From NCBI GenBank assembly GCA_944392525.1, contig CALXXB010000042.1:1-10919 (forward strand): a stretch of DNA of 10,919 bases. The letters run 5' to 3'. Origin of the DNA: an uncultured Clostridia bacterium. Lineage in GTDB: Bacteria; Bacillota_A; Clostridia; TANB77; CAG-508. The notes under the pieces are model-generated. The model was given only the letters and a program-made list of their open reading frames with translations, had not been told where the DNA came from and searched no databases. Made by a program: the position numbers and the translations under genes. The first letter of the stretch is position 1. Each line of letters starts with the position of its first letter. Below, piece after piece: positions 1 to 6,702 of the stretch.

Positions 1-453
1 AATATTGCAAGAACATGTGCAGCAACAGGTGCTAAATTACACTTAGTACATCCATTAGGATTTAGCATATCAGATAAGGCAGTAAAAAGAGCAGGGCTTG
101 ATTATTGGGATAAATTAGAAATAGAAGAACATATTTCATTTAAGGCATTTTTAGAAAAATACAAACCAGAAGAAAATAATATGTTTTTTGCAACAACAAA
201 AGGAAAACATGTATATTCAGAACCTGATTATAGTAAAATGGATGAAGTATTTTTATTATTTGGAAAAGAAACTAAAGGACTTCCAGAAGATGTATTACAA
301 AAATATATTGATAAAACAATAAGAATACCTATGAGAGAAACACTAAGATCTTTAAACTTGTCAAACTCTGTTTCAATAGTTGTATATGAAGTATTAAGAC
401 AGAAAAATTTTGAAGGTTTAGAGGAAATAAGTAGTTATTTTGATAATAAGTAA
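1..453 (+). CDS. trmL: tRNA (cytidine/uridine-2'-O)-methyltransferase TrmL, 5'-truncated by the window
   Basis: TrmL (YibK) is a cytosolic SPOUT-family enzyme that uses S-adenosylmethionine to methylate the 2'-O of the wobble nucleotide (position 34) in tRNA-Leu isoacceptors. The frame is open from base 1 and gives 150 residues before TAA; by comparison with the family about 16 N-terminal residues are missing, normally ending in PQNTG just before the NIARTCAATG seen here. Other family marks are HPLGFSISDK, RAGLDYW, LFGKETKGLP (visible residues 85-95, a loop of the SPOUT knot that binds the cofactor) and the C-terminal IPM-RSLNLSNSVSIVVYE block (about 109-130). An ATG at 181 is internal, since similarity continues upstream of it. 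A strong terminator follows 42 bases after the stop, so the gene ends its transcription unit. Family assignment is secure; the exact tRNA substrate is from family knowledge. Confidence 0.95.
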   Translation, partial: NIARTCAATGAKLHLVHPLGFSISDKAVKRAGLDYWDKLEIEEHISFKAFLEKYKPEENNMFFATTKGKHVYSEPDYSKMDEVFLLFGKETKGLPEDVLQKYIDKTIRIPMRETLRSLNLSNSVSIVVYEVLRQKNFEGLEEISSYFDNK

Positions 454-494
454 TTATTTTGTCGAATATTGCGATGAAAAGTTAAAAAACATTA

Positions 495-524
495 AGAGAA
501 AAGCTTGGCTTTTCTCTATTTTTG
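495..524 (+). terminator. Rho-independent terminator of trmL
   Basis: AGAGAAAAGC (495-504) and GCTTTTCTCT (508-517) form a perfect 10-bp stem with a TTG loop, followed by ATTTTTG. It lies 42 bases after the trmL stop and separates trmL from the next gene. Confidence 0.88.
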
Positions 525-700
525 TGAGATAATAAATAAGGATTATTAATTCGAAAAAATTTGTTCAAGATTTTTTAAATCTAAAAAATGAATTTCAAAG
601 AAAAATGAAACGAAAAAGAGAAAAAAGAATGGAGGTGAAGAATTAACATACAATTTACTTTAAACTAAAAGTTGACTGATAAATTCAATTGACTTGTGAT
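525..700 (+). other. AT-rich non-coding leader region before the nuclease gene
   Basis: No convincing gene is seen here. It holds a perfect 6-bp hairpin AGATTT-TTT-AAATCT (568-582) and a strong ribosome-site-like GGAGGTGA (631-638) with no ATG, GTG or TTG at a usable distance downstream. A 13-codon ORF (605-646) has no ribosome site of its own. TTGACT occurs twice (672-677 and 689-694); the first has only a poor -10 partner (TGTGAT, 695-700), so I cannot name a promoter. The orphan ribosome site may be what is left of a decayed small gene, but nothing else supports that. Confidence 0.4.
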
Positions 701-707
701 AAGGAGG
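701..707 (+). promoter_or_regulatory. Ribosome binding site that fixes a TTG start for the nuclease gene
   Basis: AAGGAGG sits 6 bases before a TTG at 714-716. The upstream in-frame GTG at 696 would place this site inside the coding sequence and has no ribosome site of its own, so TTG 714 is the better start. The resulting N-terminus, MKVFTYNDYI, also looks like the usual start of this clostridial family as I remember it. Confidence 0.85.
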
Positions 708-713
708 AAAATT

Positions 714-1757
714 TTGAAAGTATTTACTTACAATGATTATATAAAGTGTATACACACTTTGCGTCTTAATGCTGTTTTTCAGTTAGCGGAGGAAAGCACA
801 GAATATAATCTAGAAACAGGTAAACCAAAGAAAAAGATAAATAATATACATGATAAGATAATTAAAAAAATTCTAAAGAATAAAAAAGAGGTAGCAAGTA
901 TAATAAACGATTTTGTAGGAACCAAAGAAAAAATAGAAGGAGAAGATTTACTAAAATATAAAAATAGTTTTATAACAAGAAAATATAAATCAAGAGAAGC
1001 GGATATAGTATATAAATTAAAAGATAAAGATATATTTTTCTTAATTGAACATCAATCATCAATAGATAGCAATATGGTTTATAGAATGTTAAATTATTGT
1101 GTTGATATTATTTATGATTGGAATACTTCAATAAAAATAAAAAAGGGAATACAATATCCAATGGTAGTGCCAATAGTTATTTATACAGGTACAGACAAAT
1201 GGAATGTAAATAAAGACTTTAGTAAAATGCAAGTTAGTGATTACATATTTCAAAACTATAAAATAGATTTTAAATACAATTTAATAGAAATAAATAAAAT
1301 ATCATTTAAAACATTAATTCAAAAAAATACCTTATTTTCACAGACTATGGCTTTAGTGAAAACTAGAAATTATGAAGAATTCAAAAATATTTTAAACGAA
1401 ATATTAACCCAAAGTAAAGGGGATTTTGATGAAGAATTATATGATATCTCGACACTTTTACTTGAAAATCTGATGAAAGATGGTTATAGTGAAGAATTTT
1501 TAGAAGAAACATATTTAAAGATAGAAAGAGGGAAAAATAGTATGCCTAGTTTATATGAAAGACAAGTTCAAGGATTTAGACAGGATATAAGAAATTGGGT
1601 GAATGAATACATACAGGAAGGTAAAAGAGAAAGTGTTAAAACTATTGTGAAGAATCTAATTGATAATAATAGTTCAGATGAGTTCATTATAAAAATTACA
1701 AATATAACAAAAAGTGAACTAGAGGAAATAAAAAAAGAATTATTAGTAAATAACTAA
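714..1757 (+). CDS. Rpn/YhgA-like PD-(D/E)XK nuclease (putative transposase family)
   Basis: This 347-residue protein belongs to the Rpn (recombination-promoting nuclease)/YhgA-like group, older name Transposase_31, a PD-(D/E)XK endonuclease fold. The visible core is ITRKYKSREADIVYK (D97, K101) followed by IFFLIEHQSS (E112 and Q114, giving the family's D...ExQ version of the catalytic motif) and the hydrophobic PMVVPIVIYTG strand (149-159). An N-terminal segment, YNDYIKCIHTLRLNAV (6-21), is shared by clostridial members. The C-terminus (about 300-347) is helical and charged, with an ITKSELEEIK tail like the small helical ends common in the family. Rpn proteins of E. coli cut DNA and promote RecA-independent recombination; work on other members points to anti-phage roles. 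Which applies here is not shown. No transposon ends are seen around it. It starts with TTG, stands alone between hairpins, and has the same base composition as its neighbours. Confidence 0.85.
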   Translation: MKVFTYNDYIKCIHTLRLNAVFQLAEESTEYNLETGKPKKKINNIHDKIIKKILKNKKEVASIINDFVGTKEKIEGEDLLKYKNSFITRKYKSREADIVYKLKDKDIFFLIEHQSSIDSNMVYRMLNYCVDIIYDWNTSIKIKKGIQYPMVVPIVIYTGTDKWNVNKDFSKMQVSDYIFQNYKIDFKYNLIEINKISFKTLIQKNTLFSQTMALVKTRNYEEFKNILNEILTQSKGDFDEELYDISTLLLENLMKDGYSEEFLEETYLKIERGKNSMPSLYERQVQGFRQDIRNWVNEYIQEGKRESVKTIVKNLIDNNSSDEFIIKITNITKSELEEIKKELLVNN

Positions 1758-1778
1758 AATTATTGACATACTAAAGAA

Positions 1779-1814
1779 AAAGAGTCTCTTAAGATAAAAT
1801 CCAAGAGACTCTTT
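1779..1814. terminator. Perfect 12-bp hairpin after the nuclease gene, probable terminator
   Basis: AAAGAGTCTCTT (1779-1790) and AAGAGACTCTTT (1803-1814) pair perfectly around a 12-base loop. It starts 21 bases after the nuclease stop. On the plus strand the stem is followed by ATAAAC, so the only U-run is inside the stem. Read on the minus strand it is followed by TTTCTTT, a better terminator tail. It may therefore stop transcription in both directions, or mainly on the minus strand. Confidence 0.65.
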
Positions 1815-1847
1815 ATAAACTCATTAGTAAACATTATATTGCAAGAT

Positions 1848-1887
1848 TTAAAAAAGTTAGAAAAACGTTAAAAAAGTGAGAAAATTA
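1848..1887. repeat. Imperfect tandem repeat, two 20-base units
   Basis: Two adjacent units, 1848-1867 and 1868-1887, share TTAAAAAAGT-AGAAAA and differ at one inner base and in the last few bases. It lies about 95 bases ahead of the XRE regulator gene. It may be a pair of protein-binding sites, but in such A-rich DNA chance resemblance is a real possibility. Confidence 0.4.
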
Positions 1888-1930
1888 AAGTATTAATAAA
1901 TAAAAATTTACAAATAAGGTGAGATGGAGA

Positions 1931-1975
1931 TTGACTGAGTAAAACTCATCATGTTAAATTTACCTATGAGGAGGG
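1931..1975 (+). promoter_or_regulatory. Possible promoter/operator and ribosome site of the XRE gene
   Basis: TTGACT (1931-1936) and TTAAAT (1954-1959) are 17 bases apart and fit a weak sigma-A promoter. The dyad TGAGT-AAA-ACTCA (1936-1948) lies in the spacer, where a repressor could act. AGGAGG (1969-1974) is a strong ribosome site 7 bases before ATG 1982. The short distance from the -10 box to the ribosome site is a point against the promoter; the ribosome site itself is secure. Confidence 0.4.
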
Positions 1976-1981
1976 ATAAGA

Positions 1982-2329
1982 ATGGAAATGGTTGACGCAA
2001 ATGTGGATTTTAAACTAATAGGACAAAGGATAAGGGAAGCAAGAGCTAAAAAAGGATGGTCACAAGAAAAACTATCAGAAACTATAGATGTTGCAACAGC
2101 ATACCTAAGCAGAGTAGAACGAGGAGGGACAGCCATAAATTTAAAAAGATTAGCACAAATATCAATAGCACTAGATGTTCCTATGGAAGAATTAATAACA
2201 GGAGTAGTTAAAGAAGATTATAGATATTTAAATAAAGAATTTGATGATTTATTAAAACAATGTTCAAAAGATAAACAAAGGTTAATATATAATATTGCAA
2301 AAATAGTTGCAGGAGTAAAATTCGTATAG
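1982..2329 (+). CDS. XRE-family helix-turn-helix transcriptional regulator
   Basis: This 115-residue DNA-binding protein has a single Cro/C1-type HTH domain at about residues 12-66: IGQRIREARAKKGWSQEKL, then the recognition region ATAYLSRVERG and LKRLAQISIALDVPMEELI. The C-terminal 45 residues (EFDDLLKQCSKDKQRLIYNIAKIVAG) are amphipathic and resemble the short helical, probably dimerising, tail common in clostridial regulators of this size. There is no peptidase, cupin or sensor domain. ATG 1982 has AGGAGG 7 bases upstream; a second ATG at 1988 is possible but less well spaced. The gene stands 55 bases before smc, and no terminator is visible between them, so some read-through into smc is possible. 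Targets are unknown; autoregulation through the upstream dyad is inference. Confidence 0.88.
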   Translation: MEMVDANVDFKLIGQRIREARAKKGWSQEKLSETIDVATAYLSRVERGGTAINLKRLAQISIALDVPMEELITGVVKEDYRYLNKEFDDLLKQCSKDKQRLIYNIAKIVAGVKFV

Positions 2330-2338
2330 AAAAATTCC

Positions 2339-2379
2339 TTTACAAAACATGAAAAATAGTATAAACTACCGTTAGGTGA
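2339..2379 (+). promoter_or_regulatory. Probable smc promoter and ribosome binding site
   Basis: TTTACA (2339-2344, 5 of 6 to the -35 consensus) is followed after 17 bases by TAAACT (2362-2367), or after 15 by TATAAA (2360-2365). AGGTGA (2374-2379) lies 5 bases before ATG 2385. The site decides the start: the in-frame GTG at 2376 falls within it and must be rejected. Confidence 0.5.
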
Positions 2380-2384
2380 TAAAA

Positions 2385-5300
2385 ATGTATTTAAAAAGAC
2401 TAGAATTACAAGGGTTCAAATCTTTTGCAGATAAAACAGTATTAGAATTTATGCCAGGAATAACAGCAGTAATAGGACCAAATGGTTCAGGAAAAAGTAA
2501 TATATCAGATGCGATTCGTTGGATTTTGGGCGAGCAAAGTATGAAATCATTAAGAGGAAGTAAGTCTCTTGATATTATTTTTTCAGGAACACAAAATAGA
2601 AAATCATTAGGTTTTGCTGAAGGTTCATTAGTATTTGATAACACAGATGGAACATTACCTATTGAGTATACAGAAGTTACTATTACAAGAAAGTTATACA
2701 GAAGCGGTGAAATTGGATATTATATAAATAAAGTACCATGTAGACTTAAAGATGTATTAGAATTATTTATGGATACAGGTATTGGTAAAGACGGATATTC
2801 TATAATTGGACAAGGCAAGATAGATGAAATCTTAAGTAACAAATCAGAAGATAGAAGAAATATTTTTGAGGAAGCAGCAGGAATTGTAAAATATAGAACT
2901 AGAAAACAAGAATCTGAGAAAAAGTTAGAACGTACTAAGCTTAATTTACTTAGAATAAATGATATATTATCAGAAATAGAAAGTAATATTGAGCCTTTAA
3001 AAATAAGTGCGGAGAAAGCTAAAAAATATTTAAACTTAAGAGAAGAATTAAAAAATATAGAAATTGGTTTATTTATATATAATATAGAGAAATATAAAGA
3101 AAGTTTAGAACAAATTGTAAAAGATGAAGAAATTTATAAGACCCAATGTGAAGAAGAACAACAGAAGATGGAAAGAATAAAGGCATTAAAAGAAGAATTG
3201 AAATCTCAAATAGATGAAATAACAACGAGAATAGAAGAAATGTCAAATATAGGTTTTGAAAGTCAAAAAGAAATAGAGATGCTAAATTCAGATATTAGTG
3301 TTGCAAAAACTAGGATAGAAAATAATAATGAAAATACTGGAAGATATGAGAAAGAAATAGAAGAGGCTAGAGAAAAATTAAAAGACTTAAGCGAAGAAAT
3401 GGAACAGAAGAAACAAAAGAGAGACAATCTAAAAGAAAATAAAGAAAAGTTCCAAAAAGAATTAGAAGAAAAAGAAGAAGAATTAAGAAAAATAACAGAA
3501 AAACTATCTAGTAAAGAACTTGAAATAGAAGGTTATAAAACAAAAGTATCTGAAAATACTGATAAAAAATACGAATTACAAGGAGATGTACATACTCAAG
3601 AAATTAATTTTGAAAACTTTGAAAAAAGAGAAAGACAAATTCAAAATGAAATAGCAGCTAACATATCTGAATTGGATAGTACTAGGATGCAAAAAGAAGA
3701 TTTGGCAAAAGAATTTTATGAGATTGATAGTAAAAGAAATAAAATAGTAAAAAGTTTAGAAGAAGTAAATGCTAAGAAAGAAGAAGCTGATAAAAAAGTA
3801 AAATTATATGAGAATAATATAAATGCATATCAAAGTGAGAAGAGAATAAAAGAATCAAGACTAAAATTCTTAGAGGAAACAGAAAGAGAAAAAGAAGGAT
3901 ATATTAAAAGTGTAAAATCACTTTTAAAAGATTGTGAAAACATCAAAGAATTAGGAAAGGGTATGCATGGAGTATTAGCAAATATAATTGAAGTTCCAGA
4001 AGAATATCAAACGGCAATAGAGATGTGTTTAGGTGCAAGTCTTCAAAATATTGTAACAGATACAGAAGAAGATGCTAAAAAGTTAGTAGAACATCTAAGA
4101 AAAAATAATCTAGGAAGAGCATCATTTTTACCTATAACATCAGTAAGAGGAAAAAAACTAGATAGAATAAAAGGAAAAGAACCAGGTGTAATTGGAATTG
4201 CATCAGATTTGATAAAATATGATAGAAAATATGAGCAAATAGTAACTAATTTACTAGGAAGAACAGTAATAGTAGATAATATGGATACAGCAATAAAAGT
4301 AGCAAAACAAAATGGATATTCATTTAGAATAATTACTGTAGAAGGTGATGTGATTAATCCATCAGGAGCAATTACGGGAGGCTCAGTTACTAAGAAGACT
4401 GTAAATATCTTAGGAAGAGGAAGAGAAATAGAAAAACTTCAAAAAGAAATAAAGGCGTTAGAAGAAAAAATAAAAAAACAAGAGCAAGAAAAGAAAGAGT
4501 ATGAAGACTCAATTGAAAACATTTTTGAAGAAGCAAGTAGCTGGGAGAAAGAACTTCAAGAGATTGATATAACATATGCAACGGAAAAACAAAAGTTGGT
4601 TTCAATTGAAGAAAATATTAGTAAAATAGAGCAAAGAGTAAATAAGCTAAAAGAAGAGAAAGAAAAACTAAAGGAAGAAAAAGAAAATGCAGTAAATAAA
4701 AAACAAGCTATTCAAGAAGAAATTAGTAAATTAACAGAAGAAACAGAAAAATTAACAAATATTATTCAAGAATTTGCCGAACTTAATAAAGATAATCAAA
4801 AATTTGTAGATGATTTGAATTTTGATATTACAAACTTAAAAATATCAGTATCATCATTTGACGAAAGTGAAGCATCTATTGAAGAACTACAGGAAAGAAT
4901 AAATGCAGAGGTAGAAAACACAAAACAAAGTATTGAGCATAAAACAAGACAAATAGAAGAGATAAAACAAGATAATTTAACTTTAAATGAGTCAATAAAA
5001 GATATAGAAGAAAAAATTGAGAAAATAAAAGAAGAAGTAAAAAACAGCGGAAGTAAAATAGAAGAATTAAAACAAGATAGAATAGACAAAAATGAAAAAC
5101 TAAAATCAAGAGAAGACGAAATAAATGATAAATTTAAAGTTATAGAAGATTTAAAAGCACAAGTGGTAAAAATAGATGTTAAGAAAACAAAAATAGAAGA
5201 TGATATGAATGGTATTATTAACAAAATGTGGGAAGAATATGAGTTAACACCAAATAATGTAAAAGATTGTAGAAGACCTGAAAATGTTCAGTTAACACAG

Positions 5301-5942
5301 AAAAAAGTAAATAGTTTAAGAAAAGAATTAAAAGAGCTTGGAAGTGTTAATGTAGATGCAATAGAAGAATATAAAAACATGAAGGAAAGATATGACTTTA
5401 TGTGTGAACAAAGAGTAGATTTAGAGGATACAATGGCAAAATTAAGAAAGATAATCACAGACATGACACAAACAATGAAAGAACAATTTAGAAATAAATT
5501 TGATTTAATTAATAAGAATTTTGCAGAAGTATTTAAAGAACTATTCGGTGGAGGAAATGCTTCACTAAAACTAGAAGATGAAGATAATATCCTAGAGTGT
5601 GGAATTGATATAAATGTTCAACCACCAGGAAAGAAATTACAAAATATGATGTTATTATCAGGAGGAGAGAAAGCATTTACAGCAATAGCATTATTATTTG
5701 CAATATTAAAAATAAATCCAGCACCATTCTGTGTACTAGATGAAATAGAAGCAGCACTAGATGATGTAAATGTATATAGATTTGCAGATTACTTAAAGAA
5801 GTTCTCGGAGAATACACAGTTCCTAGTTATAACACATAGAAAAGGTACAATGGAAGCAGCAGATACAGTATATGGTGTAACAATGGAAGAAAACGGAATA
5901 TCAAAATTATTATCAATGAAATTAGCAGAGGTGAGACAATAG
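2385..5942 (+). CDS. smc: Chromosome segregation protein SMC
   Basis: SMC is the ATPase of bacterial condensin. It dimerises and, with ScpA and ScpB, holds and extrudes chromosomal DNA loops so that sister origins separate. The protein is complete at 1185 residues, the usual length. Order: N-terminal head MYLKRLELQGFKSFADKT with Walker A GPNGSGKSN (31-39); first coiled coil, about 170-510, rich in E and K; hinge about 525-670 (GVLANIIEVPEEY, then GDVINPSGAITGGS at 654-667, a dimerisation motif); second coiled coil about 680-1030; C-terminal head with ABC signature LLSGGEKAF (1090-1098), Walker B CVLDEIEAALD (1116-1126, catalytic E1120) and ITHRKGTMEAAD. All ATPase motifs are intact. In many Bacillota smc sits between rnc and ftsY; here it is flanked by an XRE gene and the convergent ytaF, with its own promoter and terminator. 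Confidence 0.98.
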   Translation: MYLKRLELQGFKSFADKTVLEFMPGITAVIGPNGSGKSNISDAIRWILGEQSMKSLRGSKSLDIIFSGTQNRKSLGFAEGSLVFDNTDGTLPIEYTEVTITRKLYRSGEIGYYINKVPCRLKDVLELFMDTGIGKDGYSIIGQGKIDEILSNKSEDRRNIFEEAAGIVKYRTRKQESEKKLERTKLNLLRINDILSEIESNIEPLKISAEKAKKYLNLREELKNIEIGLFIYNIEKYKESLEQIVKDEEIYKTQCEEEQQKMERIKALKEELKSQIDEITTRIEEMSNIGFESQKEIEMLNSDISVAKTRIENNNENTGRYEKEIEEAREKLKDLSEEMEQKKQKRDNLKENKEKFQKELEEKEEELRKITEKLSSKELEIEGYKTKVSENTDKKYELQGDVHTQEINFENFEKRERQIQNEIAANISELDSTRMQKEDLAKEFYEIDSKRNKIVKSLEEVNAKKEEADKKVKLYENNINAYQSEKRIKESRLKFLEETEREKEGYIKSVKSLLKDCENIKELGKGMHGVLANIIEVPEEYQTAIEMCLGASLQNIVTDTEEDAKKLVEHLRKNNLGRASFLPITSVRGKKLDRIKGKEPGVIGIASDLIKYDRKYEQIVTNLLGRTVIVDNMDTAIKVAKQNGYSFRIITVEGDVINPSGAITGGSVTKKTVNILGRGREIEKLQKEIKALEEKIKKQEQEKKEYEDSIENIFEEASSWEKELQEIDITYATEKQKLVSIEENISKIEQRVNKLKEEKEKLKEEKENAVNKKQAIQEEISKLTEETEKLTNIIQEFAELNKDNQKFVDDLNFDITNLKISVSSFDESEASIEELQERINAEVENTKQSIEHKTRQIEEIKQDNLTLNESIKDIEEKIEKIKEEVKNSGSKIEELKQDRIDKNEKLKSREDEINDKFKVIEDLKAQVVKIDVKKTKIEDDMNGIINKMWEEYELTPNNVKDCRRPENVQLTQKKVNSLRKELKELGSVNVDAIEEYKNMKERYDFMCEQRVDLEDTMAKLRKIITDMTQTMKEQFRNKFDLINKNFAEVFKELFGGGNASLKLEDEDNILECGIDINVQPPGKKLQNMMLLSGGEKAFTAIALLFAILKINPAPFCVLDEIEAALDDVNVYRFADYLKKFSENTQFLVITHRKGTMEAADTVYGVTMEENGISKLLSMKLAEVRQ

Positions 5943-5955
5943 TCTCATCTCTTTT
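5927..5955 (+). terminator. Terminator of smc, overlapping its stop codon
   Basis: GAGGTGAGAC (5928-5937) pairs with GTCTCATCTC (5942-5951) around an AATA loop. The 10-bp stem has one G-U pair, can gain an outer A-U pair, and is followed by TTTT. The smc TAG stop (5940-5942) lies in the loop and the first base of the 3' arm. The hairpin reaches the end of the convergent ytaF gene and can also form in ytaF mRNA, but without a good U-run there. Confidence 0.75.
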
Positions 5956-6616
5956 AAACTATAAATTTAACAATTCCAAGAATTATAAGTAAAATACCAG
6001 AAACTATAGACCATATATTTGATGGTAATTTTGAAAAGCTATAAAGCTTTTTACCTAAAAAATTTCCTGATTTTAAGAAAAATAATTGGAAAAATCCTAC
6101 TAAAAAAGGAAAGACATAAGTATTAATTCCTATAACGCTTCCACCAATTCCAACACATAAAGAATCTATTGAAAGTGCAAAACCAAGAAAAAGGGCCTCT
6201 TTACTATCTATTTTATTTGAATTATCAAAATCTGATGATACAGGATCTTTTATTATCTTTATGGTTATTCCTAAAAATTTTATGAAGAACGAATATGTTT
6301 TTTGATAATTGAAGTCTCCTATTTTTTGGTTTCCAAATTTTTCTTCTTTCTTTTCTTTTTTTAAAGCTTGAAAACAAATGAATATTCCCATTATGATAAA
6401 TAAAAAACTACCTAAATAATCTATTACAAAGTTGGGAAATATAAGTTTTAGGATATTTCCTAAATATAAAGATATTAGTGTAACTATAAAAGATATTAGG
6501 AAAATAACTAACTTTCCATTAAATGAAATTGTTGTATTTCTTATTCCATAAGTAATTCCAATACCAAGAGAGTCTATACTACTAGATATAGCTAAAAGAA
6601 TTGTAGTAAATAACAT
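5954..6616 (-). CDS. ytaF: Sporulation membrane protein YtaF (MntP/DUF204-like)
   Basis: YtaF is an integral membrane protein of spore-forming Bacillota, related to the MntP manganese efflux pumps. Its sporulation role comes from the family name and distribution; its substrate is not established. The 220 residues form two MntP-like repeats of three membrane segments each. Each repeat opens with a matching acidic motif: LAISSSIDSLGIGITYG (D15) and LGFALSIDSLCVGIGGS (D151), the intramembrane acidic pair typical of this superfamily. The link between repeats, KIIKDPVSSDFDNSNKID (about 120-137), is the feature that marks YtaF rather than MntP. The ATG is preceded 7 bases away by AGGGGG. The gene is convergent with smc, its stop only 12 bases after the smc stop, and divergent from the Ca2+-ATPase. 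A manganese-type exporter remains possible. Confidence 0.88.
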   Translation of the reverse strand: MLFTTILLAISSSIDSLGIGITYGIRNTTISFNGKLVIFLISFIVTLISLYLGNILKLIFPNFVIDYLGSFLFIIMGIFICFQALKKEKKEEKFGNQKIGDFNYQKTYSFFIKFLGITIKIIKDPVSSDFDNSNKIDSKEALFLGFALSIDSLCVGIGGSVIGINTYVFPFLVGFFQLFFLKSGNFLGKKLYSFSKLPSNIWSIVSGILLIILGIVKFIV

Positions 6617-6623
6617 AATAATA

Positions 6624-6662
6624 CCCCCTATAACATATTATGACAAAATTCTTAATATGTTA
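6624..6662 (-). promoter_or_regulatory. ytaF ribosome site with a perfect 10-bp inverted repeat just upstream
   Basis: Read on the minus strand, TAACATATTA (6662-6653) is repeated in inverse at 6640-6631 with a 12-base gap, and AGGGGG (6629-6624) follows as the ribosome site. The CCC just before the first arm (complement of 6663-6665) can extend the stem by pairing with GGG of the ribosome site across a two-base bulge. This could be an operator or an RNA hairpin limiting ytaF translation. I find no convincing vegetative promoter, and it does not look like a manganese (yybP-ykoY) riboswitch. Confidence 0.5.
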
Positions 6663-6702
6663 GGGAAACTTTATTGAATAAAAAAGTAATAAAAATAGTA
6701 TG

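Noticed and set aside
605..646. 13-codon ORF in the nuclease leader
   Set aside because: No ribosome site, and a composition of K and R expected by chance in A-rich DNA.
696..713. Upstream GTG start for the nuclease gene
   Set aside because: It would translate the ribosome site AAGGAGG as codons and has no ribosome site of its own; TTG 714 fits spacing and family N-terminus.
714..1814. The nuclease gene as an insertion sequence
   Set aside because: Despite the old family name Transposase_31, no terminal inverted repeats or target duplication are seen; the hairpin after it looks like a terminator.
1924..1938. Four-codon leader peptide (ATG to TGA) behind AAGGTGAG, ahead of the XRE gene
   Set aside because: Spacing to the start is too short and there is no attenuator structure downstream to pair with it.
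2376..2384. GTG start for smc three codons upstream
   Set aside because: It overlaps the AGGTGA ribosome site; SMC proteins start MYLKRLELQGFKSF, matching ATG 2385.
4796..5224. Long minus-strand open frames inside smc, and similar ones inside the ATPase gene
   Set aside because: They are shadows of A-rich coding sequence, low in complexity (runs of S, F, L), with no ribosome sites and no family features.
6635..6662. Sporulation sigma-E or sigma-F/G promoter for ytaF (CATATT and CATAATA on the minus strand)
   Set aside because: The elements are only 11 bases apart for sigma-E, and no suitable -35 lies upstream of CATAATA for sigma-F/G.
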